Shown piece by piece: positions 34,310-47,800 of a DNA stretch of 64,000 nucleotides. The stretch comes from Chaunax sp. Z400 (Eukaryota > Chordata > Actinopteri > Lophiiformes > Chaunacidae). The stretch spans positions 8,085,408 through 8,149,407 of the forward strand of contig CM075192.1 in the NCBI GenBank assembly GCA_037577475.1, written 5' to 3'. The position numbers and the translations under genes are program-made. Every line of letters begins with the position of its first letter. Position 1 is the stretch's first letter. The notes under the pieces are model-generated. The model ran no database searches. It saw only the letters and a program-made list of their open reading frames with translations, and was not told the origin of the DNA.

Positions 34310-35750
34310 TGTTTTTATTTTACATTCCACATTAGCATCAGCTTTTCCTGTGAGTTGATAGAAAACACCTGGCCCAGTGTGTCCTGGTGGATCAGTTTGT
34401 TCTAAGCCACATACCAAGGAGCAAAAATATCAGGGGCTTAAATCCCGCCTAGGCAAAATTAATCAGGAGCAATAGAATTTTGAAATCAGCAGTGTGTGAT
34501 TCTCTTGTAGCACTGACAACCCACATTATTTTAAACATGTTACCTCTGTGTCAAGTATAGACTCTGCTCTTGTTGAGTCAGCTGGAAGCAATGAACTCAT
34601 GTCGCTGTTTCCTGAAGATCTCCAGAGAGAAACACTAAACCATCCATCACCTTTAAAAACGTCCCACTTCACAAATACTACAGCCTCACCATGGAGCTGA
34701 TGCTATAACGAGTTTCACAACAAACTTTGGCTTCATCACATGTATGTAGGATTAGACCAAAAGAGTTCATCATCAGGTTCTAATATTGGACCCTCATCCA
34801 GAAAGTAACTCCCAATTTTTGGGACAACATTTAGGGACTGTTGTGTCCTTCTCAATTTAAACCCAATTAAATATGTAGTCATTAACTTTTTACTTATTCC
34901 ACCACATTTGTTAAACTGTTCACTAACCTGTAGACAGTCTTACATGTTTTTGGCCTAGCATGTGCTGAAAGATTCAACCGCTTTAACATTTCAACTGTTT
35001 TAATCTCTTATTTTAACTTCTTTCATCTCTTACCTTTCAATGACTTTCATACTATCTGCTTTCACTGAGTAACATATACCACAGTGGCCAAGAGAACTCA
35101 ACGCGGTGCATCTTAAGAGAACACAAATAGACAAAAGATAAGTCAATGAGGAAAAAACATCAGATTCAGATTTCCTGTAATGGTCATTCTGATGTAGGAC
35201 GTAAAAACGAAATTGTGTTTTGCATAAAAACACCAGGCAGAATATAAAGACATTTCAGTGCAACACACTAAAGGGTAATAATAATAAATAGAATAATAAA
35301 TAGTGGTAAAATAAATAGTATATGCAATTATGAATAAAAAATAGTCAGAGATAGTTGTTAAAATGGCAGAGCTGAATAAAGTGAGACTAGTTAAATAACA
35401 CTTCACATGTTCTGATTTAACATATCAGTTTAAAGACACATAAATTAAAAAAACAACCAAACAGAGAAGCATGCTATAATTACTTACTCACTTACATCCA
35501 TCTTGTGTTTTTTATTTTTGGTAAAGGTAAAGATACAGTAAAGAGTTGAGTGACTGACTGCACAAAAAAGATTCAACACCAAATCTGAGTTATCTTTTTA
35601 GAGTGCTAAAGAAAAGAGAAGCACAAAGACAATAAGAGATAATAGTTTGTCTGTTTTAAACGGCCCAGCTGCTGGAAGCACCTTCATTGTTTCTTCATTA
35701 AGGTTTAGTAATTACAGAATTACAATGTATGGTGGGTGGGTGTCTTCCTC
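34310..35750. other. ELN-LIMK1 intergenic region
   Basis: About 1.4 kb without a supported gene. It includes an AT-rich block of aataataaatag repeats at about 35275-35345. No transposon recognised. Confidence 0.6.
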
Positions 35751-35761
35751 CTCACCCCTTC

Positions 35762-36180
35762 TCCCCGCCTCCTAAGAATGCGTTGATTAACTGGAGCGCG
35801 TTCCTGGTTGGCCCGCCGGTGTCTTCCCCTCCCGGTCCAGCAGCTTCATTGGTCAGAAGCTCTCTTGAAAGAAGCGTCGCAGTAACGCGCAGGAAGGAGC
35901 TGCGTGGGGCACCGCAGGGAGAGACCGACTCACAGCAACACGACCGCCGGGCTGGCTGCGGTGCTGGTCGGACACCGGTTATCTTGTGGCGGCTTGCTCT
36001 CTCCCGGAGCTCGGTGTCGGAGGGTGAATGAGGTTGATGCTGCTCTGCTGCACCTGGAAGGTCGAACGCATGGGAGAGGAGGAAGGTAAGGAGCTGCGGG
36101 GTGTGAAGAGACGCTGGATGCATGCGGCGCGGGGCGGGAGATGGAGAAACAGCGGCGCGTCCTCTTCTCCAAAAACACAG
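35762..36180 (+). promoter_or_regulatory. limk1: LIMK1 CpG-rich promoter and 5' region
   Basis: The densest CpG cluster in the window, in otherwise CpG-poor DNA. It holds a GC box (ccccgcctcc, 35763-35772), an inverted CCAAT box in an NF-Y context (cttcattggtcag, 35844-35856) and another TTGG at 35808. There is no TATA box, as expected for a broadly expressed kinase. The transcript start is probably about 35860-35940, giving a 5'UTR of roughly 100-150 nt. Confidence 0.7.
36028..36085 (+). CDS. limk1: LIMK1 coding exon 1
   Basis: ATG at 36028, consensus donor gtaagg at 36086. Encodes MRLMLLCCTWKVERMGEEE and the first base of an Ala codon. The context gtgaATGa is weak by Kozak rules apart from G at -4, but the match to the human N-terminus fixes the start. 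Confidence 0.93.
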
Positions 36181-38794
36181 AGGATGCGCCGCAGATACCG
36201 TCTCTGAACATTAAGCTTCTTCTACGTAGGGTGTCGTTTTATTATCATTATATGCGCCATCAGAAATGTAGATTTGATGGATCAGCAGGAGGTTGTATTT
36301 TGCTCCAACTGAAGCCAGGTTGTTGTTTGTTTTTTTGTGTTTTTTTGGAGCTTAATGTTCACCCCCTGGCCATGCACGGTGTAAGGAAGCAGTTCAGGTA
36401 GTCAGATATATTCCATAATATAATATATTTATTATTAATGAAGTAGAATGAGGACTGTAGGGGTGGTTTATGCTAAATTGCACCCATTGAAAAGGTGAAG
36501 CTGGAAGTCATGGCCTTGCACAACAGTGAAGGTCCTACAAAGTTGAACTTAAAAACTAGAAAACATGAGAGGCTGCATATTTAACAGTGCAAGCATTAAG
36601 CTCTATTTACATGTGTGTAGTAATTATTTGCAGGGTAAATATTGGGTTGTGTGATGGTGAGATTTTTCTCTAATCTGATTATTCTGCTTTGACACTTTAA
36701 TACAGGGAAAGACCAGGGTTTGTTTAAACTGCTCAGAAATGATGCATATAGATCATAAACCCTGGAACAATATTTTGTGTATTGTTAAGATCAGGCTAAT
36801 GTCTGCATTAATTTGTGATGTTGCTGCATGTGCAGTCAGACCCTGCATCCTCATGTGACTTTCCTGCTGGTGATTGATGACAGTGCACTGTAGCTGTCAG
36901 GTTCACTGAACTTCACAATAGACGTTTTATGTGATGACTCACTTTGCATTGCAGTGCTGCAGGTTTTCTGTTCAGTTTGGAGGGGCGCTTATTCTTAATA
37001 CCTGCAGAGGTCATGTTTGCGTATGTTTACTGAGGTATTTGTGGTATTATTCTGAGGTATTTGTGTCCTCTGAGACGTTTGCAGACTGAATAGTTGAAGA
37101 GGGCACAATTATCAAGAAGATTAATGCGTCATAAGAAGGAGGTGAGGTGAAGGCTATTCATTAATAAAGAGTGAGGTGAACAGAGAGGCATCAGCACAAA
37201 CCAGACCTGCCTACAAGTCATTTAGATCAATAACCCTGAGCAGGGCAGCTCACTCCAACGTTATTAATGAGCCGGCCACACAAAACCTCTTTCAGCTCCA
37301 GAGATGGATGAAGAATATTTAACAAAGCCTTCTCTGGTGATGCAGCATTGATGCACTCATATCAAATCATCATGTGGTGTTGCAGGAGAGAGATTTGTCT
37401 GTGTTCAGTGTTTTACATGTTCATAACTATGCTGGATTATTATCAGGGGTGCACATAAAATGTTTGATCTGGATCTCAAAGGAGCCCCTGAAGATGTTGC
37501 TTGGTGTTCACCTTTTGCACTGCATGAAGCAGACATGTTTTAGGCCACCGGCATCACTTGTAGCCACTTGAATTTGAATGGCAGGTAATAACCTCCATGT
37601 TTTTCGGTACACAGAATATACACAGCAGAATATGGAATATGGGAACAAACCCATAGTTAAACTCCAACGTTGACTGCAGCTCTAAACCCGGACGAGTTTC
37701 AGAAGCCCCTTTACTACAGTGTGTCCTGCGCCACTTGATTCACACCTTAATTAATTAATTAAACTCTCCGTTGTTAGACACAGACACAATGTACACAGTG
37801 GCGGTTCCCAAAAGTGCTTCTTTTACTAAAACTTCCCGTGCATCGTTGATTTTGACAACGCATGGGCACCAGTTATCTGCACCCCCATGATTATTATTGT
37901 GAGTTTTGCGTAGTCAACGGTAACCTAACAGCTATTCATCTCAAGTCTCAAGCTAAAAGTTATATATAAAAATCCGCAGGTATGGACAGATCATGATGTT
38001 ACACCGCTATGTTTAATTGGATACTGGGAGGTATTTGGAGGGGTAGAGATACAACACTGCCACTAATATGTAGGTGATATGATGCAGATTCAGAGTCATC
38101 CAAATGGATTTCACAATCTACACAAAAAACTGATGATACACATGATTCAAATGGTCAAGGAATTAGGTGGTATTGCTTTATTTGGCATGAGGCAGATCCG
38201 AGTAAAGCAAAGTCAAAAAGTGTTTGCACTGTTGCAGCAAGTCTCTAGTTGAATGTGGAGAGGTTTCAGGAGTGAAAGGATTCAAACACAAGAACTTAGC
38301 AGTGATGTCATTAAAATGCTAATTGAACAGAGATTGCAAATTAGCCATTGGCTAGAAATCTTGTATGCAACGCATATGTATCTTGTAAATTGTGACCTTG
38401 CATTTGTCCCTGACAAATAAACGAATAACAAAATACAGGAGAGCGTTACACTATTCATCTTTAGCTTCTTATTCCTGTCACACATTATAGCTCTGCTCAT
38501 ATCAGACATAAACAGATCATCAGCTGGCCGCCGTGTTTTTATGTGTTGTTATGATCTGAGCATTTCGATGCCTCACCGCTTCCTGCTGGATGAGGGTAGT
38601 GTTGATTCTTCCTCAAGCAAATGAGCTGCAGCAACAAGAATACATGCTGCATGTTACATCTGCTGCTCTCTGCTGCTTCTGTCACCGTGTCCTTCCCAAT
38701 GAGCAGTTTTACAGCAGCTGAAAGCTCTCTCTCACACACACACACACACTCTCTCACACACACACGCACACATACACACACGCACACACACACT

Positions 38795-38837
<43 letters not shown>

Positions 38838-41800
38838 AGCAGAATAGCTTTTCCCTGAAACCATAATCCTAATTAATTCTCCCCAATAGAGAGTAGAAGG
38901 ACCATCTTGTGGAAAGAGTTCTAATCAAATCTATTGATAACACAAGATTGTGTATTTTCCACAAGCAGTATGAATCTTATCTTATTGAACTTATTTTAGT
39001 CATTCTAATGTTTGCTTTGCTGGCTCTTTAGAGCAAATGAAAGATTTTCGTATCAGGAGGAAATGAACACATAAACGTGTCCTGAGAACAGCCTGTTACT
39101 CAATAAAACCAAGGAGCTGATTGTTGCTTTTAGAAAAAAAGAGGTAAGAACACACCTGATGGGATTGGTGGAGCTGAGATAGAGCAGGAGGAGGTGGTTG
39201 TAGTGGAATCAGTATCCCAGAGAGCCTGACATGGACACCATCACAGACACACACTGGTAAAGAAAACTCAGAAATGTCTGTCCTTCTTAAAAGGAACTTT
39301 AGAAGGCTACATTTTGTCTTGTTAACTTCTACAGTGGAGCGATATAAAGCATCCTTACAGGAAACACCACAAAGCGGGATGGTTCCATGCACGGCCCAGG
39401 ACAGGAAGGCTCTGCTGAGGGTGGTTAAAGCCACCCAGACCGTCATCCTACCCGTCTACTGAGTGATATGAGTGATGTGAGGTGTTAACACCCACCCCAG
39501 CCACACATCTGGCGTTTTCTACATATCTGCTGCCATACCGGCAGTTTCTGTCCTCAGGCTGAGACGGATTAACTCCTCCATACTCCTTTTAAAATGTATT
39601 TTTGTGGTGTGATTATTTATTCATGAGTTTATGAAGTTGTTTTATGTGTAGCAAAGGGAACCATAACTGGATTTATGTGGCACAATCTTGTGTCTGTATA
39701 ATGACAATTAAATTATTCTTGAAAATACACAAGGATATTTTTACATGCAACCAGGGCCAGGCTTTGAACCAGTAGTATTCCGGTTAGCGGTCAACCCGCT
39801 CTAGCTGCTGGTAAACTGTGGCCATTGTTCTTCTCATGGGTCTAAACTTTGTGGCACCATTGACACCAAAGTACCTTCGAAACTCTGTGTGTAATATGTG
39901 TGCTTCCTAACAGCTGTTAGAAATATTACTTTTGTTAATGGTGTGGGCCAAAAATAGATATTATAGTCAAAATAATATCTTATTTTATTATGTATTATAT
40001 TATGTATTGCAGTAAAATTGCAGAGTATATATATATATATACATGTATATATAATAAAAATCATGTTTCCATTATTTCTCTTAATATTTCGATCTTATGC
40101 AAACCATGAAGACTTATTTGAATAGTGCAGTGCAACAAATCAGTTGTTAAACCCCTGCTGAGTAATACTCTCTTTGAACTTGGCTGTCAGCCATCATCAG
40201 TGTGTGCAGTGGGTTTGGAGCCTCAGTGAGGACCACTGTTAGTGGTGATTTGCATTGAAGGGTAGATATAAGAGTAAGACTTGCAAACGCACATCAGCAG
40301 TTCTTCTTACATCTCAAAGAACTATTATGGATTTGATACATGATGAGCTATAAAACGGTGGGTATCACTGCAACCTGTGACCTGATGTGTTGTTGTTTGT
40401 TGTTGTTTACAGCTGGAGGAAGTTTGCCCGTCTGTGCGGGATGCAGGCAGAGGATTTATGATGAGCAGTACCTCCAGGCGCTCAACAATGACTGGCACAC
40501 TGTCTGCTTCAGGTAGGTACAACACCAACTCAGCAAGACCAACATAGTAACACAAACAGACAAAAACTTCACGAGTTCATACAGTACGTATTTAATGGAG
40601 CGGATGCAGTGATGAGTGTTGAGCAGGGCTCACCAATTTATGCCTACAGGCCAAAGGCTATTAAGGCTGACATGACATCACACCTAAATGACCTCAACTT
40701 AAAATTACAAGGCAGAAACACCTGTGTGATTTGGTAGCAGCTGTCCAGTATTCCAAGGGGAAGTCGGACATTTTCAAAGTGGAAATCAAAGACTCTACAC
40801 GTTTTCACAGCGCTGAAACAAAATCAGGGTGAGAGGGATGTTTGTATGTTGAAACAGAAACGTCTGGGATCGTTTTGACTCCTTCAGTCTTGGAGAGCAT
40901 CTTCTTTTCATTCAGAATCTCTTTCTGGTCAGAAATGTCACCACATTTTCACAGGAGGATAAACAGATCTATTAGTGGGCAGATACTGGATCTCTACAGA
41001 TGGAACTTATTGATCTGGCATCGAGAGAGCAGTGTGGATTCTTTCCACTGAATAGGAGAGACATGCATGTGCTTTTAAGATAAAAAAAAAAGTTTATGCT
41101 TCCATCTTTAAGTGATTCTTAAGCTCAGTTCAGCCTAAAAGAGACTTTATTTAGAATAAAAGAACAAAAGGAATTTATTTACAATTCAATTTCACTTTTT
41201 TTTTTTTACAGCATAGATACGAAGAGTTTATTGCACTTTGTTTTCCATATTTGTCCTTTATAGACACTGTATTTTTGTCTGTTTGACTTTATTAATAATT
41301 TGATATTTTCACCAAAGCAGCTGAACTAAACTAAACTGATTTCTTCAGATGGATAAAAATCATGGGTTCGCATTTGTTTGTAACTAACTGTTTAGACCTC
41401 AGCGGGGGAGGAAGGTTGACCCACTGGACCTCTTGAAACTTTAATGGAATACCGCTGGTGCAGGTTTTGGTTTTCTGCTGGACTTACAGACACAGACACA
41501 GGATCAGGTTGAGTAAAAGAGGTGGTAGAGCTGACGACGGCAGGGTGGAGGCAGGCAGTGAGGTGTAGTGAGTTCTAGAGTTGGGAGCGAAGGTTGAGGC
41601 AGATGGTTGTATTGGCACGGCCTGGCAAGCTGATCAAACTGATGAGTAGATTGTGGGTGTGGAGATCGTCCCGGTGGCAGGAATAAGGAAGCTGCACCCA
41701 CCACACACACAAACGCACTGACGGACAGGGGACGGAGGAGACAGACAGGAAACAAGGAAAAGAGGGAAAACTAGGAGGCACACCCGGAGCTCTGACAGAG

Positions 41801-44800
41801 CCCTGGCTGTTTGTTGTGTTTCTGCCATGTTTCTTCTGTCAGCTGTCCAATAAAACCTACTAATGATGTAAAACCATTAAGATCCCCTCCAGATGTGTTT
41901 GAAAGAGTTTTGTGCCGATTGTATATAATGTCACTAATTATAGCACAAACTGCCAATAATCATTTCAAATGTCCATGAAAAATACATTTTAATTGACTGA
42001 AACAAAAAAATCTGCCATCTTCGGAATGATAACAAACTCACCTCAACCCCAGCTTCCACCCTGTTCTATACTTATACTTATACTTATATACGTGTATTAG
42101 TATGCAGTCTACATGGTATGCAGAATCCCTCCCCCCCGCCAGACTTCTCTATTTTTGCAGAGTCTCTCTCATTTACTCGTGACTAGTAGTGCCTGTTGTA
42201 AACATGTCAGAATGGGCCTTTGGTATTGCTGGTTGCAACTTTCTTGTTTTAATGTTACTAACATTACTTCCAATGTTAGTAACATTTTTATTCCCACAGC
42301 AGTCAGTGTATTTGGTTCTACTTGTCTTTGTTTGGGGGAGAAGAAAAGGCAGATATGTTAAAAGGCTTCATAATACTTTTTTTTCCTTCTTTTTTTAACG
42401 TATGTAGTGTTAATCCCCAGCACCTTTGAACAGACTTCATATCACTCCTCCTTAGAATTTGTTAATCTGATGTGATGGACAGATAAGCTCTCGCTGTGGG
42501 GAAAACTCACCGCTCGCTGTGTCGGTAATGACTTCCTCTGGACGGATGTCTGAAATCTGAGGAGGGTATCTGGGCACAGAGGAGTGTCTGCAGTGGGTTT
42601 GTGGTGCGTGTTTTAGTGTGTGGGGGTGGGGTGTGTGATAAGAGTACACATAGGGAGTTACATCTGCTGCCTTTATTCATCCTGTCTGTGGGGGTTTATG
42701 TTTACAAACTTATTTCACACCTTTCTTTATATATTTATTCACGTTGTGCTCTGACTGAAAATGAAAATAATATTTTGCATTTGGTGCTCAGCAGTCTTGT
42801 GTTTTTAAACCAGTGTTATAGCAGTATTTTTGAACTGTCAGATATAATCCTGCAGCTTTAAGCTCTTCTGCCCAGTGACACACAAAACACTTGACGTAAC
42901 GACAGAGAAGCCATGTGAGTAATTAATGCTGTAAAAAGAAAGTAGTGCCCTAAAAAATGTGTTATACTCCTAGAAATCATCCTTAAAATTCTCTGTGTAC
43001 TGCAGTACACCATGTCTACAAATGAGAAGGAATATTTTGTTCTATCCACATCCAAACCCTGAAGGAGAGCAGGATTATTGTAGAGAAGGAGGATTTAAAG
43101 TGGCTTCGCTCGTAAGTCTTTTATGGAAAATTGACAGCTGGGGCCGCCTAAAGGTGCCATGTGTGAATGTGAAAAATCAACAGTGTAGATGTTATGTTAA
43201 AGATATATTGTGTTACAGAGATATAGAAGTTAGGATGCTAACCAGCTAGCCCTGTAATACCTCTGTGTACCTTTAGAGGCGAATCCTGGATCTACCCCTT
43301 TATTTGGATCAACTCCCAAATTAAATGCTTCCTTTATTTTGAACACTCCTCTGGTAGTTTGTGTGGATTAGGACTGTTTTCACCATTTCCACCTATAAGT
43401 ATCTCCTAATGCTAAACAAAGTGAAAAGAAAAAATCTCTGAACCTGTCCCTGTGTTCAGACCCATTTTAAAATTTAATGGGTTCTTCCCTATCACATGCC
43501 CAACCCTCCCGCCAAGACTGATGAAAATCTATCCTGTAGTTTTTGTGTCATCCTGCTAACAGACAAACAGACAATCAAACCTTCTTAGTGGAGGTCATAG
43601 AACAGACCAAACTGTCTTAGTTCGTCTTTCCACAATCACCTCTGGTCACAGAACTTGCTCTACACACAGTTTTTTTTAACTATCTTCAAATTCTGGCCAT
43701 ATTTTACAAAGTTCCCCTTTAATAAGAACGTGTGCTGTGATGGAGCTTCTTTCCAGTGAAGAGGAAGTGGACGTGGTAAGAGAAGAGGAGAATCCAGAAT
43801 AGAATTGCCGTGCAAAAAAAAACAAAAAACAAAGTCTCCTGAGAAAACAGCAGCAGCTCTCTGCTCAGCCTGTGGGAAAATGAAACAGTGTTGGTCCCAC
43901 AGCTCCACTGGACACACTGGGAAGAACCACACAGACTGTGTGTCTTCTCTATTGGGAACACAGTCGTACCATTTCTTTACTATGAGCACTGACTAAATGA
44001 CCAGCGTGGCTTTTGTTGATCGGGCACTTCATGATTTGTCCATGATAGTTCCTTTTTTTTATTATCATTAAACAACATGGTTTCTGGTGTTTCATGCTGT
44101 TGTCTCAGACACCCTGAAACTGTGTGAGAAAATGTAGTTTTTCTTTCACCACTGGTGAGTTTGAAGCAGTAAATCTGCAACATCTTTCTTTCCATTGCTG
44201 CTCTCTTGGCAACATTTTTACATTTGAGAAAATGCAAGCGTAAGAGTGCTTCCTTTGAGTCCTCCCTGGACTCAGATTGAGTTAAATCGAGGTACCCTGT
44301 GGATAGGGATACATGAAGACATAAAAAAGTCAAGGTAACTCCAAGGCACTCTGTTATAAACCATTAAAATGCCTTCATCAGGGACTGTTGGTCTCCCTGA
44401 TGAAGGCTTGTTTCTGAAGCACATCAGAGTTTGTCTCTCAGGTGTAACATGACCACACATTAACAATAAAGGCCTTTTAATGGCTTGAAAGAGAGTGCCT
44501 TTGACTTTCCTTGTGATTTTTTTATGTCAATATTTTACGTTAGTTGATGTCACATTGGGGAAGTGCAGGAAAAGTTCTCCATGGAAAAAATGTCTTGCGC
44601 AATAAAACTGAAAAATGGAGCAAGAAGAAACATGGAGCAATATACCAGCCAAGCATCATGAAATTCAGTCATCATTCATTTTCTATTATTTACACCTGTG
44701 ACAACATGTCTATATTCAGAACTGCTGCCATTAATTTCTGCTGCTCTGTCACTGTAGATATTTATCGCTCTGTCCGAATGTCTCTAAACATCTGGGGGCA

Positions 44801-47800
44801 TAACTTAAAAACTCTTAAATATATTTTCATGAAACTTGAATAACACATCACACAAATGTAACAGTGGTGCCTTTTGGGATTTGGGGATTTTGAACATTTT
44901 TATTTTTCTCATTTCTCATCTCCCAATTTGGGCTTGAGTGTGGAGCGTTGTGTAAATGTCTTGTAAACTGTGTATTCTTTCTTTGAAAATTTGAACAGGT
45001 CCACCAGGAATGATGCCAAATGTACATATTTAGTTTTCATTAGTATGACTTTGATATATTATTTGATAATATTTATTTCTAACAGAATGAGCTTGCATTC
45101 AGGCAAATACTGTACACTCAGTTCCGTTTTGCAGGATTCAGGGTATATTATCAATCCTTTAGATTTTTTTTTTTTATTCATCTTCCTGTATGTAGTCAGA
45201 ATCACAGATTATTGCAAACTGATTTCTTTGTTATTATTTTACCAGTATGTATTTTTTTCTTCGCTCCAGCTGAACACTGGAGCCCTGCTGCAGTCTCCCT
45301 GCAGCACAGTGCAGCACTGTCCTGCTCCCAATACAACTAATTCTGTTTGAAGCCCTGACAGTCGTCCCAAAGGAATACAAAAGGTTTTGCTTTGGCAGCA
45401 CTTTAGCTAACAAGTCCCATTTTATACATGCAGTTTGTATCTACTGAGGACTTGTACAATGAGGAATATGTATGTACTTGTATCTTCTTTGTGTTGGTGA
45501 TGGATTCATTGTGATTCATTGATTCATTATGTCATAATATTAGCAAACACACGACTGTGATGAAACATTTAGTTCAAACTATTTAGGAAAGGTCTGACAC
45601 AGAAGCTGCAGCTGCCTTCCTTTGCTGCAGGACACATTTCTGTCTCCATCTTTCCTTCTCCGCCCTGACTCACAGTTGCAGGGCCAAAAATACTGCCAAA
45701 CAAAAGATGTGGGAGGTCATTTATCAGCAAAGTCCTTTCTGCACCGCATCCTTGTGATAAAGCGTAGTTTTGCTCAGAAACAGCCAACTTTAAGGGCTGC
45801 AGTGACTCAGCTGCTTCTGCTTGCAGATGAAGAAGCTGCAGGATGCTGCACGTGATGGATGATTCACAGTGTGTCTGGTCATTCATAAAAGTGTCACCTC
45901 AGCACTGGCATCTTACAGTGTGCTTCAGTAACGTGATCAAAACAGTTCTTATGAAGTAATTAAGGATGCTAATTAGCTCAGAGGCGTTAGAAGGAGAAGC
46001 TTTGATAAACAATGTTCTCAGTTGTTTGTTACTAACGCTTGGTTGAGTTTGAGTGATGTACAGTAGTCATCAACATGTGCGTCCGTTTTCTTGTTTCCAT
46101 AGAAACGTTTTATTTTAGGACACTCTGATGTCTGGTGATTTTGTCCCGAGCATATCTGGCAAGATATACAGTATTCAGCTTAACCAACCTTTACACATAG
46201 ATTAGCCATAATGATAATAATAATAATAATAATTCCATGGAAAGATTTTCAGGTGACTCTGACTCTTTTCCATAGCAGATATCCAAAACAATATACGCCA
46301 ATACTCCAGCAAAGGAATAGGAGATATGTCATACAGTGATGCATTTATGGTACAAATGTTTGCGAGGGTTGGAGGGTATCTGTCATCTTCAGATGAGGTT
46401 ACCCTCTCATCCTCAGAACTACCTCAGGGCTGGTGCGAGTAGGTGAGTGAGATCAAATGAGTTGAGAGGTTATGGAAGGGCTGAAATAGATGTGTTTTTA
46501 AATGTGTCGAACAGAGCAGGACAGTTGATGTCATGGTGGAGTCTGAGCTGAGATATGAGGTTAAAAAGAGAAGAGGAAAAAAAAGAGCAGCCATGAGGAG
46601 GGCGGGGCATGGAACAGGAAATGGTTGATGAAGATGTGTGACCCCTCTGTGGCTGTACTGAGAGGAAGTTGGAGACAGCATACAGACAGTTACTGATGGA
46701 TGTGTCAGCACGGCTGGTGGAACTGCACGATTTAAACGTCAGAGCTGTCTTCTGACTGTCACAGTAAGACGGTCACTCCCATTGGTGACATGTCAGCAAA
46801 GACCCAACACAGCCAGAGGCAACACAGAAAGTAAGTGGACCGAACAATAACACAGCAAACATCAGGGCAGCTGACTCGCTTCTTCCCAGAGTTTTGACAG
46901 GATGTAGTTCTAGATGTTTAAACTTTCATTATTATGAGCAGAAATATGAATGTATGTCCATTTATTTCTTTTTATTTAACTGTCTGTGTCGCAGTTGAAT
47001 GGATTTGAAATTGAGGATTTATTTTTTATAAATATTCTGTTGGTCTGATTGGTTGGGTAATCATTTGATCTATAAAATATATTTGTTATTAGTATTAGTG
47101 TGTTTCAGTGTAGCCCAGTATAATATGTGAGACCAGAACAAGTAGTGAATTCTTACACTTGAGAACTTGGAAAAATCAAATGTTTGGCATTTTTGCTTAT
47201 AATGAAAGAATATTTATTTATAAATACACATTTATTGATTTATTATTCAACAAGGTTGACGAAGGTCTACAAAACGTCACAAATAAATGTGATTCTGTAA
47301 GTTAGACGGTGTATGGGAATTCCTTTAGTTAGTTCCTGGCATTTTTTCTTAAAAAATTATTTAAAAACATTTTATTTTGTAAACAATGAGTCTTTTATCA
47401 GAATAGCTCCAGATTATGTCTTTCATTTGATAAAATATCAGTAAACTAACTAATACTTGATGCTCTACTGTTGAAATTTACTGGGAATACAGATTAAAGT
47501 CAGATATATCTCTTTTTGCCACAATTTTGTCCAATAAATTAAGTTAAAGCGGGTGATTTGAAAGATTCTAATAACATCTAATTTCAACTGAAGTTTGAGA
47601 TATTTTCTGTTTCCATCTATAATAATTATTATATTGATTAATCTACTTATCATTTATTTTTAATTATTTTCTCATGCATTAATAATTCATTGGATATAAA
47701 AAAAAATGTCTTGAAATTGCTTAAAATTGCTTCTTCTTCTTTTTGTCTTACCAACATTCCAAAACCCTGAAATAATGTAAAATCACTTTAAATAAAATCA

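Larger units (their letters stand above)
36090..40405. other. LIMK1 intron 1
   Basis: 4.3 kb between coding exons 1 and 2. It contains a CA microsatellite and an L2/Maui-like LINE fragment (listed separately). Otherwise nothing is recognised. Confidence 0.7.

Noticed and set aside
35729..36401. Several open frames on both strands around the LIMK1 promoter
   Set aside because: They result from high GC content with few stops. Only the frame from 36028 matches LIMK1.
45569..45886. Overlapping open frames of about 100 and 77 residues on opposite strands
   Set aside because: No recognisable domain, no splice context, intronic position. Probably chance.
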